Below, piece after piece: positions 17,325 through 26,106 of a stretch of 62,835 bases of DNA; within the stretch, counting starts at the first letter, position 1; each line of letters starts with the position of its first letter. The translations under genes were made by a program, and so were the position numbers. The notes beneath the pieces were generated by a model that saw only the letters and a program-made list of their open reading frames with translations, was not told the origin of the DNA and did not search any database. Origin of the DNA: Methanomassiliicoccaceae archaeon (lineage in GTDB: Archaea > Thermoplasmatota > Thermoplasmata > Methanomassiliicoccales > Methanomethylophilaceae); contig PWNH01000010.1 of the NCBI GenBank assembly GCA_003557905.1, forward strand, positions 1-62,835. The letters run 5' to 3'.

Positions 17325-18163
17325 AGACACTCCTCCAGTTCGCACATCGCCTTCTCCTTCTGTTCCGGGTTGCAGCACTTGCCATGGAAGTCGGGGTTGT
17401 TCTCCATGAATGAAACCCCGCGACCCTTGACGGTGTTGGCGATGACCACGGTGGGACGTCCGCGGCAGCGCTTGGCATCCTCACAGGCTTTGATTATCGC
17501 AGCGAAGTCGTGTCCGTCTATCTCGATGACGTTCCATCCGAACGCCGACCATTTGTCCGCCAAAGGCTCCAGGGACAGGACGTCCTCGGTATCGCCCATC
17601 GTCTGCAGTCTGTTGCGGTCCACGAAAACGACTAGGTTGTCCAGGTCATAGTGCGCGGCGAGCATGGCCGCCTCCCAGTTCTGCCCGCTCTGCAACTCAC
17701 CGTCCCCGCAGAGACAGTATATACGATTGTCAGCGGAATCGAGTTTGGCCGCCAAGGCCATGCCGTTCGCGATGCTGATGCCCTGGCCCAGTGAACCGGT
17801 GGACATCTCTATGCCTGGCAGCTTCCCGTAGGACGGGTGTCCCTGAAGACGGCTCCCCAGTTCACGAAGGGTGTCCAACTCCTTCACCGGGAAGTAACCG
17901 GATTCCGCCAGTACCGCATACAGGGCGGGGGCGACATGTCCTTTGGAGAGCACGAACCTATCCCTCTGTTTCCACTGGGGTGCTTTGGGGTCGTGCTTCA
18001 TCACCTTGAAGTAGAGGGTACAGAGGATATCCGTGGCGGAAAGAGACCCCCCCGGATGGCCAGAGCCGGCCGCGCAGGTCATATCGATAACATGGCGCCT
18101 GATGATGCGCGCCCTCTCCTTCAGAAAATCAAACTCCACTTCTTCATTGGGCAATTGGAACAC
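17321..18163 (-). CDS. Transketolase, N-terminal subunit
   Basis: The 280-residue subunit binds the thiamine diphosphate diphosphate moiety through GDGELQSGQNWEAAMLAA and DNLVVFVDRN. GSGHPGGSLSATDIL and SKGHVAPALYAVLAESGYF are also characteristic. The assigned start is a GTG at 18161-18163, immediately preceded by AACAGGA. A minus-strand TATA-like box around 18181-18190 is about 23 bases away, so a leaderless GTG start is plausible. It heads the operon N-subunit, C-subunit, transaldolase, which supplies pentose phosphates; no oxidative-branch gene is nearby. Confidence 0.94.
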   Translation of the reverse strand: MFQLPNEEVEFDFLKERARIIRRHVIDMTCAAGSGHPGGSLSATDILCTLYFKVMKHDPKAPQWKQRDRFVLSKGHVAPALYAVLAESGYFPVKELDTLRELGSRLQGHPSYGKLPGIEMSTGSLGQGISIANGMALAAKLDSADNRIYCLCGDGELQSGQNWEAAMLAAHYDLDNLVVFVDRNRLQTMGDTEDVLSLEPLADKWSAFGWNVIEIDGHDFAAIIKACEDAKRCRGRPTVVIANTVKGRGVSFMENNPDFHGKCCNPEQKEKAMCELEECL

Positions 18164-18281
18164 TCCTGTTTTGAATCGGATTATAATTTGAAAGCTGACG
18201 ATGTAAAAAACATTTCCCTCTCGACTCCGTTAGAATAATGAGGAGGTAAAGGGGTTCCAAACAACGGGGTTTCATGTGGCC

Positions 18282-19019
18282 TCAGTCGCTCTCGATACGC
18301 GGAGCAAGCAGGTAGCCAACCTGGCCGTTACCATCGGCGAAGTTGAACATTATCTTCACCGGGTAGTTGTTGCCGAGGTTGATGCGTACAGTCGTATCAG
18401 AAGGTATGGCCTTCACAAGATTGGAGAAATAGTCCAAGGGGAAAAGGCTGCGTGCCTTGCCCTCCGTCTTAATCTCAACGAGCTGACTCCTCTCCAGTTT
18501 GAGGTTCACCGAGTCGGTGTCTCCCTCTGAGTATAGCTCGAAGGTATCGCCGTCGGCGGTAAGGGCGATGTGGTCGGAGACGCTCTCGGCGGCCTTAATG
18601 CCCTTCTGGATCTCACCAACGGCCAATTCCACATAGGCGGGGAGGTTGAGTTCCGGTACGCGGGGGTCGGCCATGCTCGAAGTGTCGACTAGGTTCATGC
18701 GGCGTACGATGTTGCCCACCTTGAGCACGAGACGGCTCTTCTCCTCGTCCTGGGTCATCTCGATCATGTCACCGGATGAGGCCAGCTTGAGCACGTCCTT
18801 GATCTTGTCGAGGTCGACGCCTATCTTGGTCTCGTCGGCGATGTACTCCTCAAAAGCCTCCTTCTTGATGCTGAGGTCGATCATGGCCACGTGGGCAGGG
18901 TCGACCGCTTTGAGGTTCATTCCGTCCGGCTGTATGTTGAATTTGGCCTCGTCCACCAGTGTGGATATGATGTTGACGATGCCTTTCAGTGTGTCCGACC
19001 TAATCTTTGCCTGAAACAT
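18282..19019 (-). CDS. pcn: PCNA sliding clamp
   Basis: The 245-residue DNA polymerase sliding clamp has the usual length. Visible family features are MFQAKIRSDTLKGIVNII at the N-terminus, LKAVDPAHVAMIDLSI, the interdomain loop region around NLPAYVELAVGEI and the C-terminal VGYLLAPRIESD. A strong ribosome site (GGGAGGAAGGGG) precedes the ATG, and a minus-strand TATA-like box (TTTATTATCTT) lies near 19052-19062. It is downstream of the TFS gene by 53 bases in the same direction, but its own promoter seems present. Confidence 0.97.
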   Translation of the reverse strand: MFQAKIRSDTLKGIVNIISTLVDEAKFNIQPDGMNLKAVDPAHVAMIDLSIKKEAFEEYIADETKIGVDLDKIKDVLKLASSGDMIEMTQDEEKSRLVLKVGNIVRRMNLVDTSSMADPRVPELNLPAYVELAVGEIQKGIKAAESVSDHIALTADGDTFELYSEGDTDSVNLKLERSQLVEIKTEGKARSLFPLDYFSNLVKAIPSDTTVRINLGNNYPVKIMFNFADGNGQVGYLLAPRIESD

Positions 19020-19072
19020 GTTTCCCCTTCCTCCCTTGACACAGTCGTTTAAGATAATAAATGTTCACACTT

Positions 19073-19378
19073 TCAGTATTCGCGCCAGGTCGCACTGCAC
19101 TTGCAGCACCTGTATATCCTGGTCTCGGGTTCATCAGCGGCACGGGTCTGCCTCAGAGTGAAGAAGGCCTCGCTGTGTTTGCACTCCGGACACTCTATCC
19201 TCGTCTTGGGCAGGGTCGCCGGGGCGTTCTCATCATTGATGACCGCGGTCTCTTTGTCATGGCCACGGGTCACGAAGCTTTGCGAATTGGCTTCACTACT
19301 CTTCTCATAGGTGCAACGGCTGCATTTGAAATTGGGGCCGTCACGGAACATCAGGGAACCACAGTCGGGGCAGAACAT
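19073..19378 (-). CDS. tfs: Transcription factor S (TFIIS/Rpb9-like cleavage factor)
   Basis: The 101-residue protein rescues backtracked RNA polymerase by promoting transcript cleavage. It has an N-terminal zinc ribbon (CPDC and CSRC) and a C-terminal ribbon (CPEC and CCKC). The acidic loop QTRAADEPETRIYRC retains the Asp-Glu pair that enters the polymerase active site, so it should be an active factor. ATG 19378 has GAGG upstream, and a TTTTTATAC box lies near 19408-19418. It is followed by PCNA in the same direction. Confidence 0.96.
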   Translation of the reverse strand: MFCPDCGSLMFRDGPNFKCSRCTYEKSSEANSQSFVTRGHDKETAVINDENAPATLPKTRIECPECKHSEAFFTLRQTRAADEPETRIYRCCKCSATWREY

Positions 19379-19441
19379 GTATTAATCCTCTATCTACCCC
19401 ATCGAATGGATGTATAAAAATTGTTAGATTGGTTTACCGCT

Positions 19442-20239
19442 TCAAACGTAATCCCAGTCATCCCTCTGTGACCGGGAGGCGGGGCGGTCCTTGTTGGGAT
19501 CGTTGGCCTCCGCCCGATGGAAGAGCCCGCTGAATGTGGACTCTGAGGCCGTGTTCCGATGGGCCCTTCGCGGGGAACGGCTGTTCTTGGCCGAATCACC
19601 GCGGACCGCACGACCCTTCACAGGCATGCACTCGTCGAAACTCTCGAAAGAGGCCCGCGGTGCGGACCTGGCGACAGGGGGCGCGTACTGACGGACATAG
19701 TCCATCTCATTGCGGTTCTGTTCGGCGAGTATGCCTCCGACGTAGGCGAAAGCGACGGTTATGATGTAGCTGTTGATCTGTAGGGAAGTGGTGTTGCCGA
19801 CCGCGGCCAAGAATGATTCCAGATATCCGACGACGATAATCATGATCGCCCCCAGAGCCGGTATGTCCTCGCTGAATGCGGCGATCAACGGTCCGTTGCT
19901 GTCACAGAGGAATGAGAGGTGCGGCAACAGGCCGACGTCAGCACCGTATATCATGAAGGAGAACAAACCGACGGGTATCATGGCGGCCAACATCCCTCTG
20001 TTCGGGGAGCCCGCCTTCCTTCCACCGACGTATCCTGCGATCATCTGGCCGAACAGTGGGAGCCACCATAGGAGAAGGGAGAGGACGAATGTGACCTTGA
20101 CGGCGGCATAGAAGCTGAAGGGCCTACGAGGCTCGCCGGCGTATGGTTGGCCTGGCCTGCCGCTTGTCGACCTGCCGCGCTGGCCACCGTCATCCCTGAA
20201 CCGGTAGCCACGGCTGGTCATACCAAACCCTGACTTCAT
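19442..20239 (-). CDS. Membrane protein with about four helices and long hydrophilic ends
   Basis: I do not recognise this 265-residue protein. An Arg/Gly-rich N-terminus (about 45 residues) precedes hydrophobic segments that include FVLSLLLWWLPLFGQMIAGY, MIPVGLFSFMIYGADVG, GAIMIIVVGYLESFLAAVG and IITVAFAYVGGILAEQ. A low-complexity, probably disordered tail of about 80 residues ends in DDWDYV. ATG 20239 has GGGG six bases upstream; ATG 20245 is almost equally good. A TTAAATATT box lies near 20287-20296. The open frame upstream of these starts overlaps the promoter and is not credible. Confidence 0.7.
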   Translation of the reverse strand: MKSGFGMTSRGYRFRDDGGQRGRSTSGRPGQPYAGEPRRPFSFYAAVKVTFVLSLLLWWLPLFGQMIAGYVGGRKAGSPNRGMLAAMIPVGLFSFMIYGADVGLLPHLSFLCDSNGPLIAAFSEDIPALGAIMIIVVGYLESFLAAVGNTTSLQINSYIITVAFAYVGGILAEQNRNEMDYVRQYAPPVARSAPRASFESFDECMPVKGRAVRGDSAKNSRSPRRAHRNTASESTFSGLFHRAEANDPNKDRPASRSQRDDWDYV

Positions 20240-20446
20240 GTGCATCCCCGTCAGACGCGAGTCCGACAATTTTGTATGTAACACAAAAATATTTAATGGT
20301 TGTCTATGCCGCACCAACGATTCATTTAAAAGGCGGGAGAATCCCTTATCGCTCTTTTTCCACCCTCCAGACATCATTTTTCATGGCTCAAGCACTTCAC
20401 GGTTCCAGGGGAAAATAAATAAAGGTGTGCATGTTAGACTTCAGCG

Positions 20447-20863
20447 ATGGGGACCTACAGGAAGGTTCTGAGCTATAGGATGGAGAGCGGCGGTGTGCAT
20501 TACGTGTGTGATGACGCCCGTGCCGTTCTGAAGGAGAGCGGTCTGCGTCACGGACTGCTCTGCCTCTTCGTCAAAGGTTCCACTGGAGCCCTGGTGTTCA
20601 TGGAGAAGGACGCCGAGCTAGAACCCGACCTCAAGGATGCCCTGGAGAGGGTCGCCCCCTCCGACGCCACCTACCGGCATGACCGGAAATGGGGCGATGG
20701 GAACGGGCACTCCCATGTCCGCGCCAGCATGATGGGCGGATCCATTACCATTCCTTTCGCGGAAGGCGAGCTGGACCTGGGCCAATGGCAACAGGTCGCC
20801 CTGGTCGAGAACGACGTAAGGGACCGTCACCGCGAACTGATCATACAGATAGTAGGTGAATGA
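20447..20863 (+). CDS. YjbQ/UPF0047 family protein
   Basis: The 138-residue single-domain protein has the family core: the conserved WGDGNGHSHVRASMMGGS and the C-terminal LGQWQQVALVENDVRDRHRE. Some members have thiamine-phosphate synthase side activity, but the true role is unsettled. ATG 20447 lies about 28 bases from an AAATAAATA box, consistent with a leaderless message. It is followed four bases later by the beta-CASP nuclease, so the two genes probably form an operon with nadC. Confidence 0.9.
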   Translation: MGTYRKVLSYRMESGGVHYVCDDARAVLKESGLRHGLLCLFVKGSTGALVFMEKDAELEPDLKDALERVAPSDATYRHDRKWGDGNGHSHVRASMMGGSITIPFAEGELDLGQWQQVALVENDVRDRHRELIIQIVGE

Positions 20864-20867
20864 CCTA

Positions 20868-22103
20868 ATGACAGTAAAGATAAGATTCCTAGGAGGAGCA
20901 GACATAGTTGGCAGGATGGGCATGCTGATGGAGGCCGGAGGCCGCAGCATGGTCTTCGAGTACGGGATGAGTCCCACCAAGCCACCGAGCTATCCGCTGC
21001 CCGCCCCCAAGGTTGACCATGCGTTCCTGACGCACTGCCACCTTGACCATTGCGGCATGATCCCCTGGTTGACCAGCAGGTACGATAACGACATTTTCAC
21101 TGCGCCGATAACCGCTGAGATTGCAGAGATAATGATGTTCGACTCCCTAAAGATCGCCAAGGCGGAGGGATATCCTGAACCCTACAACGAAGCGGACATC
21201 GACCGAACCATGAAGAACGTGATCCCCCTGGAGTTCGGGGACGTCATCGAGGTCGGTGACCTTGAGGTTGAGACCCACCGCGCTGGACATGTGCCGGGGG
21301 CGATGATGTTCGAGGTCATAGAAGACCGCAGCACACTCTACACCGGTGACATCCACACCATAAACACCCGTCTGGTGGAGGCGGCGAAGCCCGTGAAATG
21401 TGACAACCTGATCATAGAGGGCACATACGGAGGCCGTCTGCACCCCGACCGCAAACAGTCCGAGAAGGAGTTCCTGGACAAGATCAAGGAGGTCGTCGAC
21501 AGGGGCGGCAAGGTCCTGATACCGTGTTTCGCCGTCGGTCGGACACAGGAGATAATGATGCTCCTGAACGGTGCCAACTACGATAAGTGGGTCGACGGAA
21601 TGGGACGGTCTATCGCCCGCCTGTACATGCAATACCCGGAATACCTGATCAACCCCAAGAACCTCCGTGCGGCCCGCCGCTCGTTCAACGAGGTCAAGAA
21701 CGCCCAGATGCGTGGCAAGGCCCGCAAGGGCGAGGTCATCGTGACCACAGGCGGAATGCTTGACGGCGGACCGGTGCTCAACTACATGAAGAGCATAAAG
21801 GACGATCCCCTGTCCGCCATCCTGATCACGGGTTACCAGGCTGAGGACACCAATGGAAGGCTCCTGCTCGAGACCGGCTGCGTCAACATCGACGGTAGCC
21901 TGGAGAAGATCAACTGTGAGGTGCAGAGGTACGACTTCTCCGCCCACGCCGACCACGATCAGCTGATGGAGTTCATACGCGGATGCGATCCCGAGAACAT
22001 CGTGATCATGCACTCCGAGAGCCGTGAACCGCTCTACGATGCTCTGGCCGAGGAGTATAACGTCATACTCCCTGAATTGGACAAGACCTATACATTGGAG
22101 TGA
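20868..22103 (+). CDS. Beta-CASP metallo-beta-lactamase RNase (aCPSF2-like)
   Basis: The 411-residue protein has the zinc motif THCHLDHCGM, AGHVPGAMMFEV, LYTGDIHT, and the beta-CASP elements IPCFAVGRTQEIM and YDFSAHADHDQL. There are no N-terminal KH domains, which separates it from aCPSF1 and fits archaeal aCPSF2, an RNA processing or decay enzyme. RNase J relatives are longer and begin differently. ATG 20868 is chosen over 20856 because the family begins close to KIRFLGGA. It lies between YjbQ and nadC in a compact run. Confidence 0.88.
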   Translation: MTVKIRFLGGADIVGRMGMLMEAGGRSMVFEYGMSPTKPPSYPLPAPKVDHAFLTHCHLDHCGMIPWLTSRYDNDIFTAPITAEIAEIMMFDSLKIAKAEGYPEPYNEADIDRTMKNVIPLEFGDVIEVGDLEVETHRAGHVPGAMMFEVIEDRSTLYTGDIHTINTRLVEAAKPVKCDNLIIEGTYGGRLHPDRKQSEKEFLDKIKEVVDRGGKVLIPCFAVGRTQEIMMLLNGANYDKWVDGMGRSIARLYMQYPEYLINPKNLRAARRSFNEVKNAQMRGKARKGEVIVTTGGMLDGGPVLNYMKSIKDDPLSAILITGYQAEDTNGRLLLETGCVNIDGSLEKINCEVQRYDFSAHADHDQLMEFIRGCDPENIVIMHSESREPLYDALAEEYNVILPELDKTYTLE

Positions 22104-22108
22104 GGTGC

Positions 22109-22921
22109 ATGGACGGATTGAGGGCTTTCCTGGAGGAGGACGTTCCCAACGGCGACGTCACCAGCGAGACCCTCATACCCGCCACCGCAGTCTCCAAGGC
22201 CGTTGTCACCAGCGGTGGCGATGGTATACTGGCCGGTGCTGAAGAGGCCGCATGGCTATTCGCAGACGGCGGGTTAGAGGTCAGGTCCATTAAGCATGAC
22301 GGCGACCCCGTATCGGCGGGGGACGAGGTCATGCACATAGAGGGCTCGCTCCGGGAGATGATGCTCCGTGAGCGTGTATGCCTGAACATCATGATGTTCA
22401 TGTCCGGTACCGCGACCGAGACCAACAGGGTCTTGAAGGCATGCCGCGCGGTCAATCCCCGGGTCAGCGTCGCCGCCACACGCAAGACCCTGCCCGGCCT
22501 CCGTGCCCTGCAGAAGAAGGCTGTTAGGTTGGCAGGAGGGGAGTCACACCGGGACTCGCTCTCCCACCACATCCTGGTGAAGGACAATCACATAGAGGCC
22601 GTAGGAGGCATGGAAAACGCGCTCCAGGCATTGAAGTCCGCCCCGGCAACGATCATAGAGGTGGAGGCGGAGACAGAGCAAGAGGCGTTGGCAGCCGCCG
22701 CTGCGGGAGTGGACATCGTGCTGCTCGACAACATGACCCCCGCTGAGGCGGGAATATGCTATCGTTCCATAAAGGGCGCGTACCCGAATGTCCTTGTGGA
22801 GGTGTCAGGCGGCATCGGTCCTGAGAACGCCCCCGCTTACGCGGAATTTGCCGACCGCATCTCGATGGGGCATCTTACCCATTCAGCGCCTTCCCTGCAG
22901 TTCTCGTTGCACATCCTCTAG
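22109..22921 (+). CDS. nadC: Nicotinate-nucleotide pyrophosphorylase (quinolinate phosphoribosyltransferase)
   Basis: NadC makes nicotinate mononucleotide from quinolinate and PRPP in NAD synthesis. The 270-residue protein has EDVPNGDVTSETL, ERVCLNIMMFMSGTAT, the substrate-binding ATRKTLPGLRALQKKA, HHILVKDNHIEA and VDIVLLDNMTP. ATG 22109 has GAGG upstream; the preceding gene stops at 22103. NadA and NadB are not nearby. Its TAG stop shares the bases CTAG (22918-22921) with the stop of convergent hdrB. Confidence 0.95.
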   Translation: MDGLRAFLEEDVPNGDVTSETLIPATAVSKAVVTSGGDGILAGAEEAAWLFADGGLEVRSIKHDGDPVSAGDEVMHIEGSLREMMLRERVCLNIMMFMSGTATETNRVLKACRAVNPRVSVAATRKTLPGLRALQKKAVRLAGGESHRDSLSHHILVKDNHIEAVGGMENALQALKSAPATIIEVEAETEQEALAAAAAGVDIVLLDNMTPAEAGICYRSIKGAYPNVLVEVSGGIGPENAPAYAEFADRISMGHLTHSAPSLQFSLHIL

Positions 22922-23700
22922 TCGCGGGTGCGATGGTGGGACATGTAATCGACATCCCAACCCAAACAGCTGGCCACCAGCTCGGCAACGTGAATCACCT
23001 TCTTGCCCCTCGTGACGGTATCGAACTGCAGGAAGCAGAAAGGGCAGGATGTTATCAATGCATCAGCGTCGGAGAACTCATCAAGGGCCTCTTGGCTGAC
23101 CCCTTTGGCGACATCATCGTTGACAGAGGTCAGACTGCCTCCGCAACAAACCTTCGTCCGTGGCAGAACGGCCTCGCCCCCCAAGGCTTCGACGACATCG
23201 GCGAGCATGCGCTGCGCGCCCTCACGTCCGCCGGCCATATGGTCCCCGTGGCATCCGGGGTGGATACCGAATCTCATATCCACTTTCCCCACCGCCGATG
23301 CGACGATGGAATCAAGCCTTGAGTGCAACAGCGGAAGGAAACCGGTCACCTCCGCCCGACCGGAGTAGTTCATGCCCATCTCTTTCAGAACCTCGTTGGC
23401 AATCTCGGCGTTGCCGGAGTCCAGCACTTCCGCCACCTCTTGCAAGGAAAGGGTGCACCCGTCACAGAGGGTAAGGATCGGAGACTCCCTTTTCGTGGCG
23501 ATGGCGTGCAGCCGTGCCCCCGCCACCATCCAGGTCTCCAATCCCAATGACCTCAGCCCTACCGGTTCCACGCAACATGTGAACCCGGGAAAATCCGCGA
23601 AAGGGATTTCGAGCTTATCGAGCACGAAACGGGCGGCTGATTCCACGAATGGAAGTTTTGAGGGTATGGCACATCCCGGATATAACAGCATTTCATTCAT
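22918..23700 (-). CDS. hdrB: Heterodisulfide reductase subunit B-like protein
   Basis: The 260-residue protein has two complete CCG domains, each able to hold a noncubane 4Fe-4S cluster: C10, C42-C43, C79, C82 and C150, C185-C186, C219, C222. The first has exactly the C-x31-CC-x35-CxxC spacing known for HdrB, so it is expected to be an active thiol/disulfide or related redox site. ATG 23700 overlaps the end of hdrC. No hdrA is adjacent. The partner could be a methanogenic heterodisulfide system, or an electron-transfer role for the nearby metVF; sequence alone does not decide. Confidence 0.85.
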   Translation of the reverse strand: MNEMLLYPGCAIPSKLPFVESAARFVLDKLEIPFADFPGFTCCVEPVGLRSLGLETWMVAGARLHAIATKRESPILTLCDGCTLSLQEVAEVLDSGNAEIANEVLKEMGMNYSGRAEVTGFLPLLHSRLDSIVASAVGKVDMRFGIHPGCHGDHMAGGREGAQRMLADVVEALGGEAVLPRTKVCCGGSLTSVNDDVAKGVSQEALDEFSDADALITSCPFCFLQFDTVTRGKKVIHVAELVASCLGWDVDYMSHHRTRD

Positions 23701-24154
23701 GTGCAAACCTCGTTCTGGAGACAACCTTCCCGAGCTCCCTCATGGCCCTGTCCCCGTTCTGCATATCCGGGAGGCCCAGATCCTTGCGCACCTTTTCGGT
23801 ACGGGGGCCGGCTGGAAAACCCCTGCCCTCCTTCAGGAACGCCTTGGCCCCACGGACGAACCTCTGCGGGGCATCCCCGTCCAAAGCGGAGCGGTAGCGC
23901 AGATGGGTTATCAACAAGGGGAGGTTTATGTCGACTGGACAAACGTCATCGCAGATATAACAGAGAAGACAGTCCCATACGTTCTCCTCATTCCCTTCGG
24001 AGATCAAGCCCCTGACTACTTGCCGGGGGTCGATCCCTCCATGCCTGGTGCTGGGGCATGATTCGGAACACAGTCCGCAATCGCGGCAGGTGTCCAAGGA
24101 GAAACGTACAGCAAGCCGCTCATCTGACAGGTCCGCGGGGTCGAAATCGTCCAC
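23693..24154 (-). CDS. hdrC: Heterodisulfide reductase subunit C-like ferredoxin
   Basis: The 153-residue protein carries two 4Fe-4S motifs, CRDCGLCSESCP and CLLCYICDDVCPVD, spaced as in HdrC. It would pass electrons to HdrB, whose gene overlaps its 3' end by eight bases. The start is a GTG at 24154. A TATA-like TTATCAAAT core centred near 24180 lies about 26 bases away, so the message is probably leaderless; the same core can serve the divergent zinc-ribbon gene. Confidence 0.85.
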   Translation of the reverse strand: MDDFDPADLSDERLAVRFSLDTCRDCGLCSESCPSTRHGGIDPRQVVRGLISEGNEENVWDCLLCYICDDVCPVDINLPLLITHLRYRSALDGDAPQRFVRGAKAFLKEGRGFPAGPRTEKVRKDLGLPDMQNGDRAMRELGKVVSRTRFAHE

Positions 24155-24173
24155 CCCGGCAAATCATACAACG

Positions 24174-24187
24174 GGGTTATCAAATTT
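24174..24187. promoter_or_regulatory. AT-rich core shared by two divergent start codons
   Basis: GGTTATCAAATTTC sits midway between GTG 24154 (hdrC, minus) and ATG 24205 (plus). Its centre is about 25-26 bases from both, the distance expected between a TATA box and an archaeal transcription start. It may act in both directions. Confidence 0.4.
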
Positions 24188-24204
24188 CCGTAACAAAAAG
24201 GATA

Positions 24205-24408
24205 ATGCTAATCGTCGATACGGGGTTCATGAACATCGAGGACCATAAGTGCCAGATTTGCGGATCGCCCGCCAAGCACTTCGTATTCGCCGCTTTCACC
24301 TGCGACAGTGAGGAATGCATAGAGGCCGCCCGCAAGGAGCGGGGCGGACCCGGCGGCCATATGAAGAGGAAGGCCGAGGGCCGGCCGATAATCCCCTTGG
24401 ACGAATGA
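24205..24408 (+). CDS. Small zinc-ribbon protein of unknown function
   Basis: The short protein contains CQIC and, fifteen residues on, a second pair (C...C in FTCDSEECIEAA), giving C-x2-C-x13-C-x4-C, probably one zinc site. The C-terminal half is basic (ARKERGGPGGHMKRKAEGRP). From ATG 24205 it has 67 residues; ATG 24229 would give 59 and starts MNIEDHKC. I prefer 24205 because of the distance to the AT-rich core at 24174-24187, but the choice is uncertain. It is convergent with purH, three bases apart. Confidence 0.65.
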   Translation: MLIVDTGFMNIEDHKCQICGSPAKHFVFAAFTCDSEECIEAARKERGGPGGHMKRKAEGRPIIPLDE

Positions 24409-24411
24409 CGC

Positions 24412-25968
24412 CTAGTGTCGGAACACGCGACAGCCGGTGAACACCATGGCCATACCATGCTCGTCAGCGGCCTGGATGACCTCCTCGTCCCTGATCGAGC
24501 CGCCGGGTTGTATTATGGCTGTTACACCGGCCTTGGCGGCCTCATCGACACCGTCACGGAACGGGAAGAAGGCGTCCGATGCCATGACGCTGCCTTGGGT
24601 GGCGTCCCCTCCCTTGATACGGGCTATCATCGCTGAGTCGACACGGCTCATCTGACCGGCGCCGATGCCTATGGCCCTCTCCTCCTTCACGTATACCACG
24701 GAATTGGAGGAGACGTGCTTGACGAGCTTCCATGCGAACTGCAGCGCCTTCGTCTCCTCCGCAGTGGGTGCACGCTTGGTGACGACCTTCAGGTCCTCGT
24801 CGGATACCCGGAGGGCCTCATCGGTCTGCACCAGCATCCCTCCTTGGATCCTCTTCATCTTCAATTCCCGCACCCGTGCCTGTGGGCCGATGGGGGAATT
24901 GGTGCGCAGAAGGCGGATGTTCTTCCTCTGCAACAGTATGTCCAAAGCCCCTGGCTCAAAATCCGGGGCGATGATGGCCTCCACGAAATACTTGTTCTCA
25001 CGGATCTCCTGGGCAACTGACTCGGGACACTCCCGGTTGAGGCATATCACGCAACCGAAGGCTGACTTCGGGTCGACCGCATAGGCGGTGACGAAAGCAT
25101 CATGGATGTCATCCGCACTGGCCAGTCCGCAGGGGTTGGTGTGCTTCATTATGACCGCGGTGGGTCTCTCGAAGTCCATGGCGATGTCCATGGCCTTGTC
25201 GAGGTCGAGGATGTTGTTGAATGAGAGCTGTTTGCCGTGCAACTGCTCCGCCTTGGCGACCGTGGGTCCCGGGGTGAAAGGGTCGGCGTAGAATGCCGCC
25301 CTCTGGTCCGGGTTCTCGCCGTACCGCAGTTCCATGAACTTCTCAGTGGGTATGGGCATGGACCCCGGGAACGGTTCACCGCCGAAACGCCGACGCAACT
25401 GATCGGCGATCATGGAATCGTAGTTGGCGCTTATGATGAACGCCTCCACCATCAGTTCCGCCCGCAGGGATTCGCTGATGCCTCCATCCCGCAGGGATTC
25501 GATTATCCTCGGATACTGCGATGGCGATGTGACCACCGCCACGGACTTGTAGTTCTTGGCTGCGGCGCGGACCATACTGGGTCCGCCGATGTCGATATTC
25601 TCGACAATGGCCTCCAGGTCGTCGGGGCTGGAGAGAACGGTCTTCTTGAAGGGATATAGATTGATCACGACCATGTCGATGGTTCCGATGTCCAAAGCGG
25701 CTATCGCATCCATATGCTCCGGCAGGTCACGACGTGCCAGAATACCGGCGTGAAGACGGGGGTGCAGGGTCTTGACCCTCCCGTCGAGCATCTCGGGGAA
25801 GCCGGTTATCTCCGCGACCTCTACAACGGCTATGCCGTTTTCCTTGAGTAGCTTTGCTGTGCCGCCAGTGGATATCAGTTCCACGCCCATGGAGGCCAGC
25901 TCCATGGCCAGGTCGACTATGCCTTCCTTGTCAGACACACTAAGAAGCGCCCTCTCGATTTTTGTCAG
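24412..25968 (-). CDS. purH: PurH: AICAR formyltransferase / IMP cyclohydrolase
   Basis: This bifunctional enzyme makes the last two steps of IMP synthesis, using 10-formyl-tetrahydrofolate. The N-terminal cyclohydrolase has [21 protein letters not shown] and [11 protein letters not shown]; the transformylase has [26 protein letters not shown] and [12 protein letters not shown]. The first canonical start in frame is GTG 25938, which truncates the conserved N-terminus. Upstream codons read [18 protein letters not shown], as in homologues, and CTG 25966-25968 follows GGAGG by seven bases. I therefore place the start at this CTG. It fits the folate gene block beside it; many archaea use other enzymes (PurP, PurO) for these steps. 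Confidence 0.92.
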   Translation of the reverse strand: MTKIERALLSVSDKEGIVDLAMELASMGVELISTGGTAKLLKENGIAVVEVAEITGFPEMLDGRVKTLHPRLHAGILARRDLPEHMDAIAALDIGTIDMVVINLYPFKKTVLSSPDDLEAIVENIDIGGPSMVRAAAKNYKSVAVVTSPSQYPRIIESLRDGGISESLRAELMVEAFIISANYDSMIADQLRRRFGGEPFPGSMPIPTEKFMELRYGENPDQRAAFYADPFTPGPTVAKAEQLHGKQLSFNNILDLDKAMDIAMDFERPTAVIMKHTNPCGLASADDIHDAFVTAYAVDPKSAFGCVICLNRECPESVAQEIRENKYFVEAIIAPDFEPGALDILLQRKNIRLLRTNSPIGPQARVRELKMKRIQGGMLVQTDEALRVSDEDLKVVTKRAPTAEETKALQFAWKLVKHVSSNSVVYVKEERAIGIGAGQMSRVDSAMIARIKGGDATQGSVMASDAFFPFRDGVDEAAKAGVTAIIQPGGSIRDEEVIQAADEHGMAMVFTGCRVFRH

Positions 25969-26106
25969 TGAGATTCCTCCGCGATGTGGGCATACAGAGG
26001 TATGCCATGCCTATATTGCTAGGTCTGTCATAAATGTAATGCATGCCGCGATAATGTAATCTAGTCATCTTTTTTTATAATGTCGCGATATCAAGCATTG
26101 AAGGAA

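Noticed and set aside
18250-18272. Repeated GGGGTT near the end of the PCNA gene
   Set aside because: The two copies are direct, not inverted, and too short to call a repeat or a terminator.
23693-24154. HdrC as a complex I or succinate dehydrogenase ferredoxin
   Set aside because: The spacing of the two clusters and the overlap with a protein carrying two full CCG domains fit HdrC-HdrB better.
26080-26106. Upstream ATG start (26080) for the AcsE-like gene
   Set aside because: It lies within the likely TATA box, so transcription would begin downstream of it, and family members begin near VISERING.
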